A stretch of 64,000 bases of DNA from positions 62,001 to 126,000 of the forward strand of contig QHSU01000065.1 of assembly GCA_003220535.1 (NCBI GenBank), given 5' to 3'. Shown here in pieces: positions 8,372 to 16,754 of this stretch. The DNA is from Candidatus Rokuibacteriota bacterium. Its GTDB lineage: Bacteria; Methylomirabilota; Methylomirabilia; Rokubacteriales; CSP1-6. A model generated the notes under the pieces. It worked only from the letters and a program-made list of their open reading frames with translations, did no database searches and was not told the DNA's origin. How positions within the stretch are numbered: position 1 is the stretch's first letter; the number at the start of each line of letters is the position of its first letter. Position numbers and translations under genes: made by a program.

Positions 8372-9876
8372 CACGCGCGGCCCGCCCGTTGGAGGCACTG
8401 GCGGCTGGTGTCGCCGTCCTCCTGATGGCGCTGCTGGCCACTGGTGGGTGGACCATCGGCGGTCTCCCGCTCACGCGCGCCGACGAGCTCGTCATGGTCC
8501 TCGCGGCGCTCGTGGCGCTCCGGGCGCTCGTGGCGCCGCTGCCGGAGCTCCGACTGTCGCCCGCGCGGGCCGCCGCCGCGGGGACGCTTCTCTATGCGCT
8601 CGTAACGGGCTTCGTCATGGTCACCCGTCACTGGGCGCTCCGGACCCACGCCCTCGACCTTGGCTACTACGTCCAGGTCGTCTGGAGCATCGCCGCGGGT
8701 TACGGTGCCCACGTGACGTTCCCGCCGATGCACGCGTGGGGCGATCATCTCTCGCCGGTGCTCTATTTGCTGACACCGCTCGGCTGGGCCGCGCCCGGCG
8801 GCACCGCCCTGGTCGTGGTGCAAACGGTCGTCCTCGCCGCGGGCGCCCTTGCCGTCTTCGGATACGCGACGCGACGGCTCGGCGCGGCGCCGGCGGCCGG
8901 CGCCTTCGCGCTGCTCTACCTCGTCAACCCCTCGCTCCACGGCATCAACGTCCGCGACATTCACCCTCAGGCGTTCGCGATCACGCTGATCATCGCCGCC
9001 GCCCTCGCTTTCGACGCGCAGCGCTACGCCTGGTGCGCCGTCGCGCTCGCGCTGACGCTCGCCTGCCGCGAGGACGCCGCCATCGCGGGGGTCGGCTTCG
9101 GGATCTGGCTCGGCTTCGCGCGGGGTCGCTGGCGGCTCGGCGCGGCCGTCGCGGCGGCGAGCGTGCTCGTGCTGGCCCTCGACCTCCAGTACGTGATGCC
9201 GTACTTCCGCGGGGCACCGTACCCGCACCTTCAGCGCTATGCGTACCTCGGCTCGTCGCTGGGCGACATCCTCCTGAGCCTCGTGGCGCGGCCGTGGCGC
9301 TGGATCGGCACGACGCTGACCCCGGGGAGGCTCGTGTACCTCGTCACCATGCTTCTCCCGCTCGGCTTTCTCCCGCTGCTGGCCCCGCGCGCGCTCGTCG
9401 CCGCGCTCCCGGGACTCGCGCAGAACCTCCTGAGCGTCGATCCCGTCCTCTTTCAGTTCCGCTCGCAGTATCAGGCCTTCGTCCTCCCGTTCCTGATGCT
9501 CGCGGCCGTCGAGGGGTACGCGCGGATTCGCGACTGGCGGCGGGCCCCGGCGGTGCTCGCGCTCGGGTTCTTCGCCAGCGTGCTCCTCACCGCGCGAACG
9601 GCGAACGACCTCATGGTGACGCGGTGGCGGCTCGGGCCTGCGCAGCACGCGGCGCACGAGCTCATGCGACAGATCCCCGCCGGCGCGGCCGTGAGCGCCA
9701 ACGAGCGTCTGGTGCCGCATCTCGCCGCGCGTCGTGAGATCTTCATCTATCCGACCGGCGCCGGGCGGAGCGACTACATCCTCGACCTCGAGGCCGTGCT
9801 CTCAGCCCGACCGGCCGACGGGTATCGCGAGATCGGTCGGGGGGGCGGCTTCATTCTTCTGCGTCGCTCCACCTAG
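8368..9876 (+). CDS. DUF2079 polytopic membrane protein (putative GT-C glycosyltransferase)
   Basis: 502 residues, with about ten hydrophobic stretches visible. The conserved DUF2079 region 'LDLGYYVQVVWSIA' lies near residue 105, followed by a His-containing loop 'MHAWGDHLSP' and 'RDIHPQAF'. The family resembles dolichyl-phosphate-mannose mannosyltransferases and is thought to be GT-C-like. It is co-translated with the GT2 enzyme that could supply its lipid-linked sugar. The 3' end comes within 5 bases of the convergent prenyltransferase gene. The acceptor is not predictable. Confidence 0.78.
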   Translation: MTRAARPLEALAAGVAVLLMALLATGGWTIGGLPLTRADELVMVLAALVALRALVAPLPELRLSPARAAAAGTLLYALVTGFVMVTRHWALRTHALDLGYYVQVVWSIAAGYGAHVTFPPMHAWGDHLSPVLYLLTPLGWAAPGGTALVVVQTVVLAAGALAVFGYATRRLGAAPAAGAFALLYLVNPSLHGINVRDIHPQAFAITLIIAAALAFDAQRYAWCAVALALTLACREDAAIAGVGFGIWLGFARGRWRLGAAVAAASVLVLALDLQYVMPYFRGAPYPHLQRYAYLGSSLGDILLSLVARPWRWIGTTLTPGRLVYLVTMLLPLGFLPLLAPRALVAALPGLAQNLLSVDPVLFQFRSQYQAFVLPFLMLAAVEGYARIRDWRRAPAVLALGFFASVLLTARTANDLMVTRWRLGPAQHAAHELMRQIPAGAAVSANERLVPHLAARREIFIYPTGAGRSDYILDLEAVLSARPADGYREIGRGGGFILLRRST

Positions 9877-9881
9877 CGTCC

Positions 9882-10901
9882 TCAGAAGCACATGATGGAC
9901 GCGGCCGCGCCGGCGGCCAGGCCGAGGATGTAGCTCCAGCCGAACAGGCGGTTGTGCTCCAGGCAGACCCGGTGATACCAGAGCGGCCACCCGACATAGC
10001 CCGCGGGCGGTGCCGCGGGGCGCGGCTGACTCATGATGGACACCGCGCGCACGCCCCGGGGAAGCGCCAGGACGATGGCCGCGGCGAACGGCGTGAGTCG
10101 CCCGAGCGCGATCAGCACCGCGGTCAGGGCGTAGATGAGGACGACCGTGACCACGTTGAGCGCCCGCGCGGTCCGCTCGCCGAGCAGTACCGGCAGGGTC
10201 CGATTGCCGTGCGCGGAGTCGAAGTCCATCTGGTCGATGTGCTTGCCGGTGAGGATGGACATCACGCCGAGCCCATAGGGGATCGACGCGTAGAGGGCGG
10301 CGCTCGAGACGTGGCCCGTGATCATCGCGTAGCCACCGCCCACCATGAGCGGCCCCCACACGAGGAATACCGCGGGCTCGCCGAGGCCGACGCTCTTCAG
10401 CGGGACGGGCGCCGCGTCGTACAGCAGCATGACGGCGATGCCGGTCGCGGCGAACGCGACCGTGAGCCACCCGCGCTCGCTGACGAAGTACGCGGTGATG
10501 GCGAGGCCGATCGCGGCCAGAATCGCGAGACCGGTCACCAGGACGCGAGGCTCGAGCACTCCGCTCGCGAGCGGATGCACGGTGTAGCGTCGGCGCGGGG
10601 AGCTCTCCGTGTCGTGGCCGCGCCGGTAGCCGAAGTAGTCGTTGCTGAGATTGCTGATCATGTGCGCGGTGACGAATCCCACCAGCACGAGGAGGAAGGC
10701 GACCGCGTCGAACTGCCGGGCGGCGGCGGCGAGGAGCCCGGCGATGATCGCGGCCTGGGCCGAGATCACGAGGATGACGCTGCGGGCCGAGTAGAGGAAC
10801 TTGGAGACTGGATCGAGCCGGCGGACGTCTTCCACTCCCGGCCGGTAGAAGCCGACGAAGGCTCCGAGCCACAACTTGGGTTTCGAGCGCGTGACGATCA
10901 A
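9882..10901 (-). CDS. UbiA/MenA-family prenyltransferase
   Basis: 339 residues with about eight membrane segments. The first prenyl-diphosphate motif is 'NDYFGYRRGHDT', which differs from the usual NDxxDxxxD by Gly at the third Asp position, and the second is 'DQMDFDSAHGNRTL', as in the MenA branch. The likely reaction is transfer of a polyprenyl chain to an aromatic or quinone precursor. The start is a TTG at 10901 whose TTGA overlaps the stop of the SnoaL-like gene; no ATG or GTG fits. It is the third gene of a Rieske-SnoaL-prenyltransferase operon. The exact acceptor (menaquinone or another ring) is not clear. Confidence 0.8.
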   Translation of the reverse strand: MIVTRSKPKLWLGAFVGFYRPGVEDVRRLDPVSKFLYSARSVILVISAQAAIIAGLLAAAARQFDAVAFLLVLVGFVTAHMISNLSNDYFGYRRGHDTESSPRRRYTVHPLASGVLEPRVLVTGLAILAAIGLAITAYFVSERGWLTVAFAATGIAVMLLYDAAPVPLKSVGLGEPAVFLVWGPLMVGGGYAMITGHVSSAALYASIPYGLGVMSILTGKHIDQMDFDSAHGNRTLPVLLGERTARALNVVTVVLIYALTAVLIALGRLTPFAAAIVLALPRGVRAVSIMSQPRPAAPPAGYVGWPLWYHRVCLEHNRLFGWSYILGLAAGAAASIMCF

Positions 10902-11320
10902 GGCGGTGTCTCCGGCGCGGCGTCGTCCGGCGCTGCGGTCAGGACGTGTGAGGCGTGGTGGTGGATCAAGCGCCACCCGTCGGGGCCACGCTCGAACAGG
11001 TTGGTGGCGAGCACCGAGGTGACCGAGAGCCGGCCACGGACTTCCGAGAAGATGTTCTCCGTGCACGTCACCCAGGCGAGATTGCCGCTGGCGCTGGCGC
11101 GCACGTCCGACAGCGTGAACCGCATCTCGGCGGTGTTCTCGAAGATCGTTTCCCACGACGAGCGCACCGCGTCCCAGCCGACCAGGATCGGCCAGCCCGG
11201 GTGGACGCACTTCACGTGCTCGCCGTGGGCCCACACCCGATCCATCTGCGCCAGGTCGAGCGTCTCGAACGCCTGATAGAAGCGCGTGTTCGCCCCCTCG
11301 ATCTCGTCGAGGTCACTCAT
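10898..11320 (-). CDS. SnoaL-like / NTF2-fold protein
   Basis: 140 residues with the SnoaL_3 pattern: N-terminal helices ('ANTRFYQAFETLDLAQMDRVWAH'), the 'VHPGWPILVGWDAVRSSW' turn and a C-terminal beta sheet ending in 'WRLIHHHAS'. These small alpha+beta cone proteins act as isomerases, cyclases or ligand-binding partners. ATG 11320 lies within the 3' end of the Rieske gene (8-bp overlap). The role here is unknown. Confidence 0.75.
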   Translation of the reverse strand: MSDLDEIEGANTRFYQAFETLDLAQMDRVWAHGEHVKCVHPGWPILVGWDAVRSSWETIFENTAEMRFTLSDVRASASGNLAWVTCTENIFSEVRGRLSVTSVLATNLFERGPDGWRLIHHHASHVLTAAPDDAAPETPP

Positions 11321-11693
11321 CCGCGGCGGCGGCAGGCGATCCGGTCGGCGGCGGCAATCGCACCACGAGCGTCGCGCCGTCGACCACCAGCGGCAAGGCG
11401 GTCAGCCGGTCGCCGACGCAGGGCCCGGCTGTGCAGAGCCCGCTGGTCGGCTCGTAGACGGCGCCGTGGGTCGAGCAGATCAACGCGCGGCCGTCCTCGG
11501 TGAAGAACTCGTTGGGCCAGAGGTCGAGCGGGGTGCCCACGTGCGGACAGCGGTTCACGTACGCGCGGTAGTGGCCGTCGTGGTTCACGACGAAGCCGCT
11601 CACGGTGCGCCCGGCGCGCTCGAGGCGAAACGTCGCGCTGTGGCCGGGCGGCACCGTCACGGCGGCACAGCGCCACTCGTCCGGGCCCGCCAT
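11313..11693 (-). CDS. Rieske [2Fe-2S] ferredoxin-like protein
   Basis: 126 residues. The cluster ligands are C49 and H51 in 'CPHVGTPLD' and C73 and H76 in 'CSTHGAVYEP', the spacing of soluble Rieske ferredoxins and of the Rieske domain of ring-hydroxylating oxygenases. No transmembrane segment or catalytic oxygenase domain is present, so it is probably a free electron carrier. It heads the operon with the SnoaL-like and prenyltransferase genes. A minus-strand TACCAT lies 7 bases before ATG 11693, which predicts a leaderless mRNA. Confidence 0.85.
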   Translation of the reverse strand: MAGPDEWRCAAVTVPPGHSATFRLERAGRTVSGFVVNHDGHYRAYVNRCPHVGTPLDLWPNEFFTEDGRALICSTHGAVYEPTSGLCTAGPCVGDRLTALPLVVDGATLVVRLPPPTGSPAAAADE

Positions 11694-11700
11694 GGGCCGG

Positions 11701-11710
11701 ATGGTATCAT
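11701..11710. promoter_or_regulatory. Overlapping divergent leaderless -10 boxes
   Basis: The ten bases ATGGTATCAT hold TATCAT on the plus strand (11705-11710, 8 nt before ATG 11719) and TACCAT on the minus strand (11706-11701, 7 nt before ATG 11693). The hexamers share two bases, so polymerase could not occupy both at once. Confidence 0.6.
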
Positions 11711-11718
11711 CCCTGGGT

Positions 11719-12654
11719 ATGCTCGCGATCGATGCGCGTGACGTCGAGAAGACATTTCGCTCGGGGTGGCCGCGCCGCCGGGAAACCCACGCGTTGCGCG
11801 GCGTCTCGTTGGCGGTGGAGCGCGGCGCGATCGTCGGCCTGCTCGGCCCCAACGGCGCGGGCAAGACGACGCTGCTCTCGATCCTCGCCACGCTGCTGAC
11901 GCCCGACCGGGGCACCGTCAAGGTGCTGGGCCTCGACGTCGTCCGCGAGGCCCCCGCGCTGCGGCGCCGGCTCAACATGGCGAGCGGACGGCCGTCGTTC
12001 CTCTGGAGCCTGCGGGTCGGGGAGATCATCGCGTTCTACGGGCGGCTCTACGGCCTGAGCGGGGTGGCTCTCCGCCGGCGTGTCGACGCGCTGATCGAGC
12101 TCACCGAGCTCAGCCCGTACCGCCGTGTTCCGTACTCCGATCTGTCGACCGGGCTCAAGCAGCGCGTGGCGCTGGCCAAGTCGCTCGTGAACGACCCCGA
12201 GCTCCTGTTCCTGGACGAGCCGACGCTCGGCCTCGACCCCGACGTCGCGGTGCGGGTCCGCGAGCACATCGCCCGGCTTCGCCGCGAGCAGGGCATCACG
12301 ATCGTGCTGACGACCCACAACATGCGCGAGGCCGACGAGCTCTGCGACGAGATCGCGTTCATCAAGGGCGGTCGGATCCTCGCGCGGGGCACGTCCGGCG
12401 AGCTCAAGCGCCAGATCCGGCTGGGCGAGGTCGTGGCGCTCCGGCTGGACCCGGCGCGCGTGCCGTGGCTCGCCGAGGTCCCGGGCGTCCTTCGCTGCGT
12501 CGAGGTCGACGGCTGGGTCGAGTGCACGGTTGACGAGGCTGAGAAGCGGCTCCCGGAGCTGCTCCGCGCGCTCCACGCCGACGGCGTCCTCATCCGCAAC
12601 GTGCAGGTGCGCGAGCCGGAGCTGGAGGAGGTCTTCGTTGAACTTGCGAAATGA
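11719..12654 (+). CDS. ABC-2 type exporter, ATP-binding subunit
   Basis: 311 residues. Walker A 'GPNGAGKT' near residue 50, the signature 'LSTGLKQRVALAKSL', Walker B 'LLFLDEPTLGLDP' and the switch His in 'TTHNMREAD' are all intact. The family (CcmA/DrrA type) drives drug, polysaccharide or lipid export with a separate ABC-2 permease, here encoded immediately downstream with 17 bp overlap. ATG 11719 is preceded by TATCAT at 8 nt, consistent with leaderless initiation. The substrate is not known. Confidence 0.93.
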   Translation: MLAIDARDVEKTFRSGWPRRRETHALRGVSLAVERGAIVGLLGPNGAGKTTLLSILATLLTPDRGTVKVLGLDVVREAPALRRRLNMASGRPSFLWSLRVGEIIAFYGRLYGLSGVALRRRVDALIELTELSPYRRVPYSDLSTGLKQRVALAKSLVNDPELLFLDEPTLGLDPDVAVRVREHIARLRREQGITIVLTTHNMREADELCDEIAFIKGGRILARGTSGELKRQIRLGEVVALRLDPARVPWLAEVPGVLRCVEVDGWVECTVDEAEKRLPELLRALHADGVLIRNVQVREPELEEVFVELAK

Positions 12655-13432
12655 GCTCCTCGCCGTCTGGGCGGTGACGCTCCGGAACGCGCTCATGGGC
12701 GCCCGCAACGTCTTCTTCTTCTTCGAGCTGCTCTTCTGGCCGATCGTCGGCGTCCTCTCGATCGGCCTGATGTCACGGTTCCTCGAGCTGACGGAGGCGC
12801 AGGCGTCGTTCGTGCTGGTCGGCACGATCGCGCTGTCGGTGGTCAACGTCTGCCAGCTCGAGGTCGCTTACGCGGTCCTGCTCGACGTCTGGTCGAAGTC
12901 GCTGAAACACCAGTTCCTGGCGCCCATCGGCATTCGCCACCTGACGCTCGGCTCCTGGGTCGTCGGGATGGTGCGGAGTCTGGCCGTGTTCGTGCTGCTG
13001 GCGGCGCTCGGCCGCTGGGCGTTCGGCTTCCAGGTGCTCCAGCCCGGCTGGGTCGCGCTCGCGACGTTTCTTCTCGGCTGCTTCCTCACCGCCTGGGTCG
13101 TCGGCGTCGCCGTGTGCGCGCTCATCACGCTCTTCGGCAACCGCGCGGAAGCGTTCGCGTGGGCGAGCGTGAACCTGGTGCTGGTGCTGGCCGGCATCTA
13201 CTACCCGGTCTCGGTGCTCCCGGACTTCATCGCCGCGCTCGCGCGGGCGATCCCGCTCACCTATTTCCTCGATGCCTACCGCTCGCACTACGGATTTCCG
13301 TCGGAGTTCGGCTCGCCGATCGCGACGGGGTTGGTCCTGTCGGTCATCTACGCCGCGCTCGCCCACTGGGCGTTCCTGGCCGCGATCCAGCGGGCCCGCC
13401 GGACGGGGCTCCTCCTCAAAATGTCGGAGTGA
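12638..13432 (+). CDS. ABC-2 type exporter, permease subunit
   Basis: 264 residues with six predicted membrane segments and the ABC2_membrane features 'FWPIVGVLSIGLMSRF' and 'GIYYPVSVLPDF'. It pairs with the ATPase just upstream. The start is a TTG at 12638, placed 8 bases after GGAGGAG, which lies inside the ATPase gene; no ATG or GTG occurs at a suitable place. The ATPase stop is at 12654, so the two overlap by 17 bases. Substrate unknown. Confidence 0.85.
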   Translation: MNLRNELLAVWAVTLRNALMGARNVFFFFELLFWPIVGVLSIGLMSRFLELTEAQASFVLVGTIALSVVNVCQLEVAYAVLLDVWSKSLKHQFLAPIGIRHLTLGSWVVGMVRSLAVFVLLAALGRWAFGFQVLQPGWVALATFLLGCFLTAWVVGVAVCALITLFGNRAEAFAWASVNLVLVLAGIYYPVSVLPDFIAALARAIPLTYFLDAYRSHYGFPSEFGSPIATGLVLSVIYAALAHWAFLAAIQRARRTGLLLKMSE

Positions 13433-13441
13433 TCGATCCCG

Positions 13442-14188
13442 GTGGACCCGGCGCTCTCGGCGATCCTTCTCGGCTTCGTCCTCGGCCTCCAGCACGCGAC
13501 CGATCCGGACCACCTCGTCGCGGTGGCGACGATCATCACGCGCGAGCGTCGTTTCACCGACGGCGCGCTGGTCGGCGTTCTCTGGGGCGCGGGCCACATG
13601 ACGACCTTGACGGTGGTGGGCGCCCTCATCATCGGGCTGAAGCTCACGATCACGCCCGCCGTGGGCAGCGGGCTCGAGCTGGCGGTGGCCGGCATGCTGA
13701 TCCTGCTGGGCGTGCTGCGGCTGCGAGACGCGGTGCGGGGGCTCGCAGCGGTGCCGGCCGGGCACATGGTCGCGGACCACGAGCACGGCGGCGGCGCCGG
13801 GGTCGTCCATAGCCATCCCCATGTCCATGGCAGCGACCATGCGCACGAGCACCCGCACGTCCATCCCTCGCGGTTCCTGACTGCACTCGGGTTGCGTAGC
13901 GGCTGGCCCGCGGGTCGCGCCCTCCTCGTCGGCGCCGTGCACGGCCTGGCCGGCAGCGCCGCCGTCTCGTTGCTGGTGCTGGCGACGCTGCGCACGACCG
14001 CGAGCGCCATCGCCTACCTGCTGATCTTCGGAATCGGGACGATCATCGGCATGACCTTGCTGACCGCCGTGATGGCGTACCCCGTGGCCCTCGCGCTGCG
14101 CTTCCGCCGCGCCCGCCAGGCGCTGGGCTTCTGCGCCGGCATCGGCTCGATCGTCTTCGGTCTCGCGTACGGCTACACCGTGCTGTGA
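13442..14188 (+). CDS. NiCoT/RcnA-like nickel-cobalt transporter
   Basis: 248 residues. The diagnostic HX4DH motif of nickel/cobalt transporters is present as 'HATDPDH' in the first membrane segment. A His-rich cytoplasmic loop around residues 112-142 holds more than ten histidines in a row of HxH repeats, as in RcnA-type exporters. Direction of transport cannot be decided from the sequence: NiCoT importers and RcnA exporters share the motif. A GTG start at 13442 follows the exporter permease by 9 bases, so the three genes may be one operon. The lar genes at 50915-53880 would need nickel. Confidence 0.78.
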   Translation: MDPALSAILLGFVLGLQHATDPDHLVAVATIITRERRFTDGALVGVLWGAGHMTTLTVVGALIIGLKLTITPAVGSGLELAVAGMLILLGVLRLRDAVRGLAAVPAGHMVADHEHGGGAGVVHSHPHVHGSDHAHEHPHVHPSRFLTALGLRSGWPAGRALLVGAVHGLAGSAAVSLLVLATLRTTASAIAYLLIFGIGTIIGMTLLTAVMAYPVALALRFRRARQALGFCAGIGSIVFGLAYGYTVL

Positions 14189-14189
14189 T

Positions 14190-14306
14190 GGGGGGCCTCG
14201 AAGGGCCCCCCAAGCCCCCCATTGGCGGCTTCGGAGACGCCCCGGGGAACCCGGGGCGCCCCTCGGAGTCACGTGAGGTGAACATGGGGGCCTCGAAGGC
14301 CTCCCC
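14190..14306. repeat. Cluster of three short GC palindromes before fumC
   Basis: Three hairpins lie in 117 bases: GGGGGGCC/GGCCCCCC (14190-14197 with 14204-14211, loop TCGAAG), GCCCCGGG/CCCGGGGC (14239-14246 with 14250-14257) and GGGGGCCT/AGGCCTCCCC-type (14286-14306, loop CGA). The first follows the NiCoT stop and may end transcription, though no T run follows. The first and third share the core GGCCTCGAAGG, resembling REP-type elements. Confidence 0.55.
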
Positions 14307-14313
14307 AATCGCC

Positions 14314-15717
14314 ATGGACAAGCAGGCTTCCAAGACCCGCATCGAGACCGACAGCATGGGTCGGATCGAGGTGGCCGCCGACCGCTACTGGGGTGCTCAG
14401 ACCGAGCGCTCGCGGCATCACTTCGCGATCGGCGACGACCGCATGCCGCTGCCGGTGGTCCGCGCCCTCGGCCTCCTGAAGAAGGCGGCGGCGCGGGTCA
14501 ATCGCGAGCTCGGGCGCCTCGACGCTCGACGCGCCGAGCTGATCGTGCGCGCCGCCGACGAGGTGATCGCGGGCTCGCTCGACGCGCACTTTCCGCTCTC
14601 CGTCTGGCAGACGGGATCCGGCACCCAGACGAACATGAACGTGAACGAGGTCATCGCGAATCGCGCCATCGAGCTCGCCGGCGGAACGATGGGGAGCAAG
14701 GATCCGATCCATCCCAACGATCACGTCAACATGTCGCAGTCGTCCAACGACACGTTTCCCACGGCGATGCACGTCGCCGCCTCGCTCGAGCTCACGCAGA
14801 GGCTGCTCCCGAGCGTCCGGGCGCTGCGAGAGGCGTTCGCCGCCAAGGCCCGCGAGTTCGACGACATCGTGAAGATCGGGCGGACCCATCTGCAGGACGC
14901 CGTGCCCCTCACCCTCGGCCAGGAGTTCTCGGGCTACGTCGCCCAGCTCGACGCCGGCATCGCACGGATCGAGGCGGCGCTCCCCGGGCTCCTGGCGCTC
15001 GCGATCGGGGGCACCGCGGTCGGCACCGGGCTCAACGCCCCCGTGGGATTCGGCGAGGCGGTCGCACGCAAGCTCGGCGAGCTGACGGGCCTGCCGTTCA
15101 CCTCGGCGCCCAACAAGTTCGCCGCGCTCGCCGCTCACGACGATCTCGTGATGGCGAGCGGCGCGCTCCGCACGCTCGCCGGGTCGCTGATGAAGATCGC
15201 CAACGATCTCCGCTGGCTCGGCTCGGGGCCGCGGAGCGGCCTCGGCGAGCTGATCCTGCCCGAGAACGAGCCCGGGTCCTCGATCATGCCGGGCAAGGTC
15301 AACCCGACCCAGGCCGAGGCGGTCACGATGGTCGCGGTCCAGGTGATCGGCAACGACACCGCGATCGCCGTGGCCGGCTCGCAGGGCAACTTCGAGCTGA
15401 ACGTCTTCAAGCCCGTCATCATCTTCGACTTCCTGCACTCGGTGCGGCTCCTGACCGACGCCTGCGCGCGCTTCCGCGAGTTCTGCGTGGAGGGGATCGA
15501 GGCGAATCGGCCCAGAATCGCCGAGCTCGTCGAGCGCTCGCTCATGCTCGTGACGGCCCTCGCCCCGCACATCGGCTACGACCGCGCGGCCGCGATCGCC
15601 AAGAAGGCGCACGCCGAAGGGCTCACGCTGCGCGACGCGGCCCTGGCCTCGGGCTACGTGATCGCGGAGCAGTACGATCGCTGGGTGCGGCCCGGCGACA
15701 TGGTGCGCCCGGGCTAA
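14314..15717 (+). CDS. fumC: Class II fumarate hydratase
   Basis: 467 residues from ATG 14314, the same length as E. coli FumC, which is why this start is preferred over ATG 14284 inside a palindromic repeat (that start has GAGGTG upstream and remains possible). Signatures: '[12 protein letters not shown]', '[12 protein letters not shown]', the catalytic-site region '[11 protein letters not shown]' and the family signature '[11 protein letters not shown]'. It interconverts fumarate and malate in the TCA cycle, without an iron-sulfur cluster. It stands alone and converges with the transketolase operon across a strong terminator. Confidence 0.96.
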   Translation: MDKQASKTRIETDSMGRIEVAADRYWGAQTERSRHHFAIGDDRMPLPVVRALGLLKKAAARVNRELGRLDARRAELIVRAADEVIAGSLDAHFPLSVWQTGSGTQTNMNVNEVIANRAIELAGGTMGSKDPIHPNDHVNMSQSSNDTFPTAMHVAASLELTQRLLPSVRALREAFAAKAREFDDIVKIGRTHLQDAVPLTLGQEFSGYVAQLDAGIARIEAALPGLLALAIGGTAVGTGLNAPVGFGEAVARKLGELTGLPFTSAPNKFAALAAHDDLVMASGALRTLAGSLMKIANDLRWLGSGPRSGLGELILPENEPGSSIMPGKVNPTQAEAVTMVAVQVIGNDTAIAVAGSQGNFELNVFKPVIIFDFLHSVRLLTDACARFREFCVEGIEANRPRIAELVERSLMLVTALAPHIGYDRAAAIAKKAHAEGLTLRDAALASGYVIAEQYDRWVRPGDMVRPG

Positions 15718-15754
15718 TCCAGACGACAAGGGTGTCGGACAAACCGCGTTTCGA

Positions 15755-15773
15755 GCGCGGGCTTTGCCCGCGC
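15755..15773 (+). terminator. Perfect 8-bp hairpin after fumC
   Basis: GCGCGGGC (15755-15762) and GCCCGCGC (15766-15773) form a perfect stem around a TTT loop, 38 bases past the fumC stop. No U tract follows. Confidence 0.5.
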
Positions 15774-15789
15774 AATCCGATGGGGGAGG

Positions 15790-15823
15790 CTTCGGTAGGG
15801 GGCCGTCGAGGCCCCCTCCGAAG
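15790..15823. terminator. Bidirectional terminator between fumC and the tkt operon
   Basis: CTTCGG-T-AGGGGGCC (15790-15804) pairs with GGCCCCCT-CCGAAG (15810-15823) around the loop GTCGA, a 14-bp stem with one bulged T. It sits between two convergent genes, 4 bases from the tktC stop, and on the minus strand it would be reached right after that gene. Confidence 0.7.
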
Positions 15824-15827
15824 AAGT

Positions 15828-16754
15828 TTAGCGGTTCAGGAACTTCCTGACGCTCGCGGCGATCCCGGCCGGGTCGAGGCCGTGCTTGGCGTAGAGGGCC
15901 TTCGCGTCGCCCGACTCGCCGAACCCCTGGACGCCGAGGCGCTTGAGCGGTGTGGGCAACACGTCGCCGAGCGCCTCGGCGACGGCGCCACCCAGGCCGC
16001 CCGCGACCGAGTGGTCCTCGACCGTCACGATGTGACCCGTTCTCCCTGCCGACTGGAGCAGCAGCTCTTCGTCGAGCGGCTTGATGCAGGCGGCGTTGAT
16101 CACCTCGGCCGAGATCCCGTCGACCTCGAGCAGCTTCGCCGCCTCGAGGCAGTTGAACATGGGGCCGCCCGAGCCGATGAGCGTCACGTCGTGGCCCCGG
16201 CGGAGCAGGAGCCAGCGGCCGTACTGGAAGCGATAGTCGGGCGGGCACACGGGCTCGAGATTCTGGCGCGTGAGCCTCAGGTAGAGCGGCCCCTGGTGCT
16301 CGACGGCGAAGGCGATGACCTGCTTGGTCTCGAGCTCGTCCGCGGGCTGGATGATGCCGATGTTGGGAAGCGCCCGGATGCAGGCGACGTCCTCGAGCCC
16401 CATCTGGCTGTAGCCGTCCTCGCCGATCGCGATGCCGGCGTGGGTCCCCACGAGCTTCACGTTGGCGTTCGTGTAGGCGACCGAGATCCGGATCGTCTCG
16501 AAGCGGCCGACGATGAAGCACGCGAACGAGCAGGTGAACGGGATGCGCCCGGTGAGAGCGAGCCCGGCGCCGACACCGATCATGTTCGACTCGGCAATGC
16601 CGAGGTTGAACGCTCGGCCGGGATAGGTCTTCGCGAACTTCAGGGTCATCGTCGATTTCGACAGGTCGGCATCGAGCGTGACGATCCGGTCGTCCCTGGC
16701 GCCCAGGTCCAGGAGCGCTTCGCCAAAGGCGGCGCGGCTGGCTTTGGCCGGCAT
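15828..16754 (-). CDS. Split transketolase, C-terminal subunit
   Basis: 308 residues covering the pyrimidine-binding and C-terminal domains of transketolase. 'IAESNMIGVGAGLA' carries the conserved catalytic Glu that contacts the thiamine ring. The thiamine-diphosphate domain is in the separate gene just upstream, and the TGATG overlap at 16754 couples them. Split transketolases are normal in archaea and many bacteria. They exchange two-carbon units between sugar phosphates in the pentose phosphate pathway. The close 1-deoxyxylulose-phosphate synthase family is fused and longer, so that is less likely. Confidence 0.92.
   Translation of the reverse strand: MPAKASRAAFGEALLDLGARDDRIVTLDADLSKSTMTLKFAKTYPGRAFNLGIAESNMIGVGAGLALTGRIPFTCSFACFIVGRFETIRISVAYTNANVKLVGTHAGIAIGEDGYSQMGLEDVACIRALPNIGIIQPADELETKQVIAFAVEHQGPLYLRLTRQNLEPVCPPDYRFQYGRWLLLRRGHDVTLIGSGGPMFNCLEAAKLLEVDGISAEVINAACIKPLDEELLLQSAGRTGHIVTVEDHSVAGGLGGAVAEALGDVLPTPLKRLGVQGFGESGDAKALYAKHGLDPAGIAASVRKFLNR

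Noticed and set aside
13790..13870. Tandem repeat or CRISPR-like array in the NiCoT gene
   Set aside because: The repetition is only His codons of the metal-binding loop, without spaced identical units.
14284..14313. FumC start at ATG 14284
   Set aside because: These codons belong to a palindromic repeat, and ATG 14314 gives the family's usual length; kept as an alternative.
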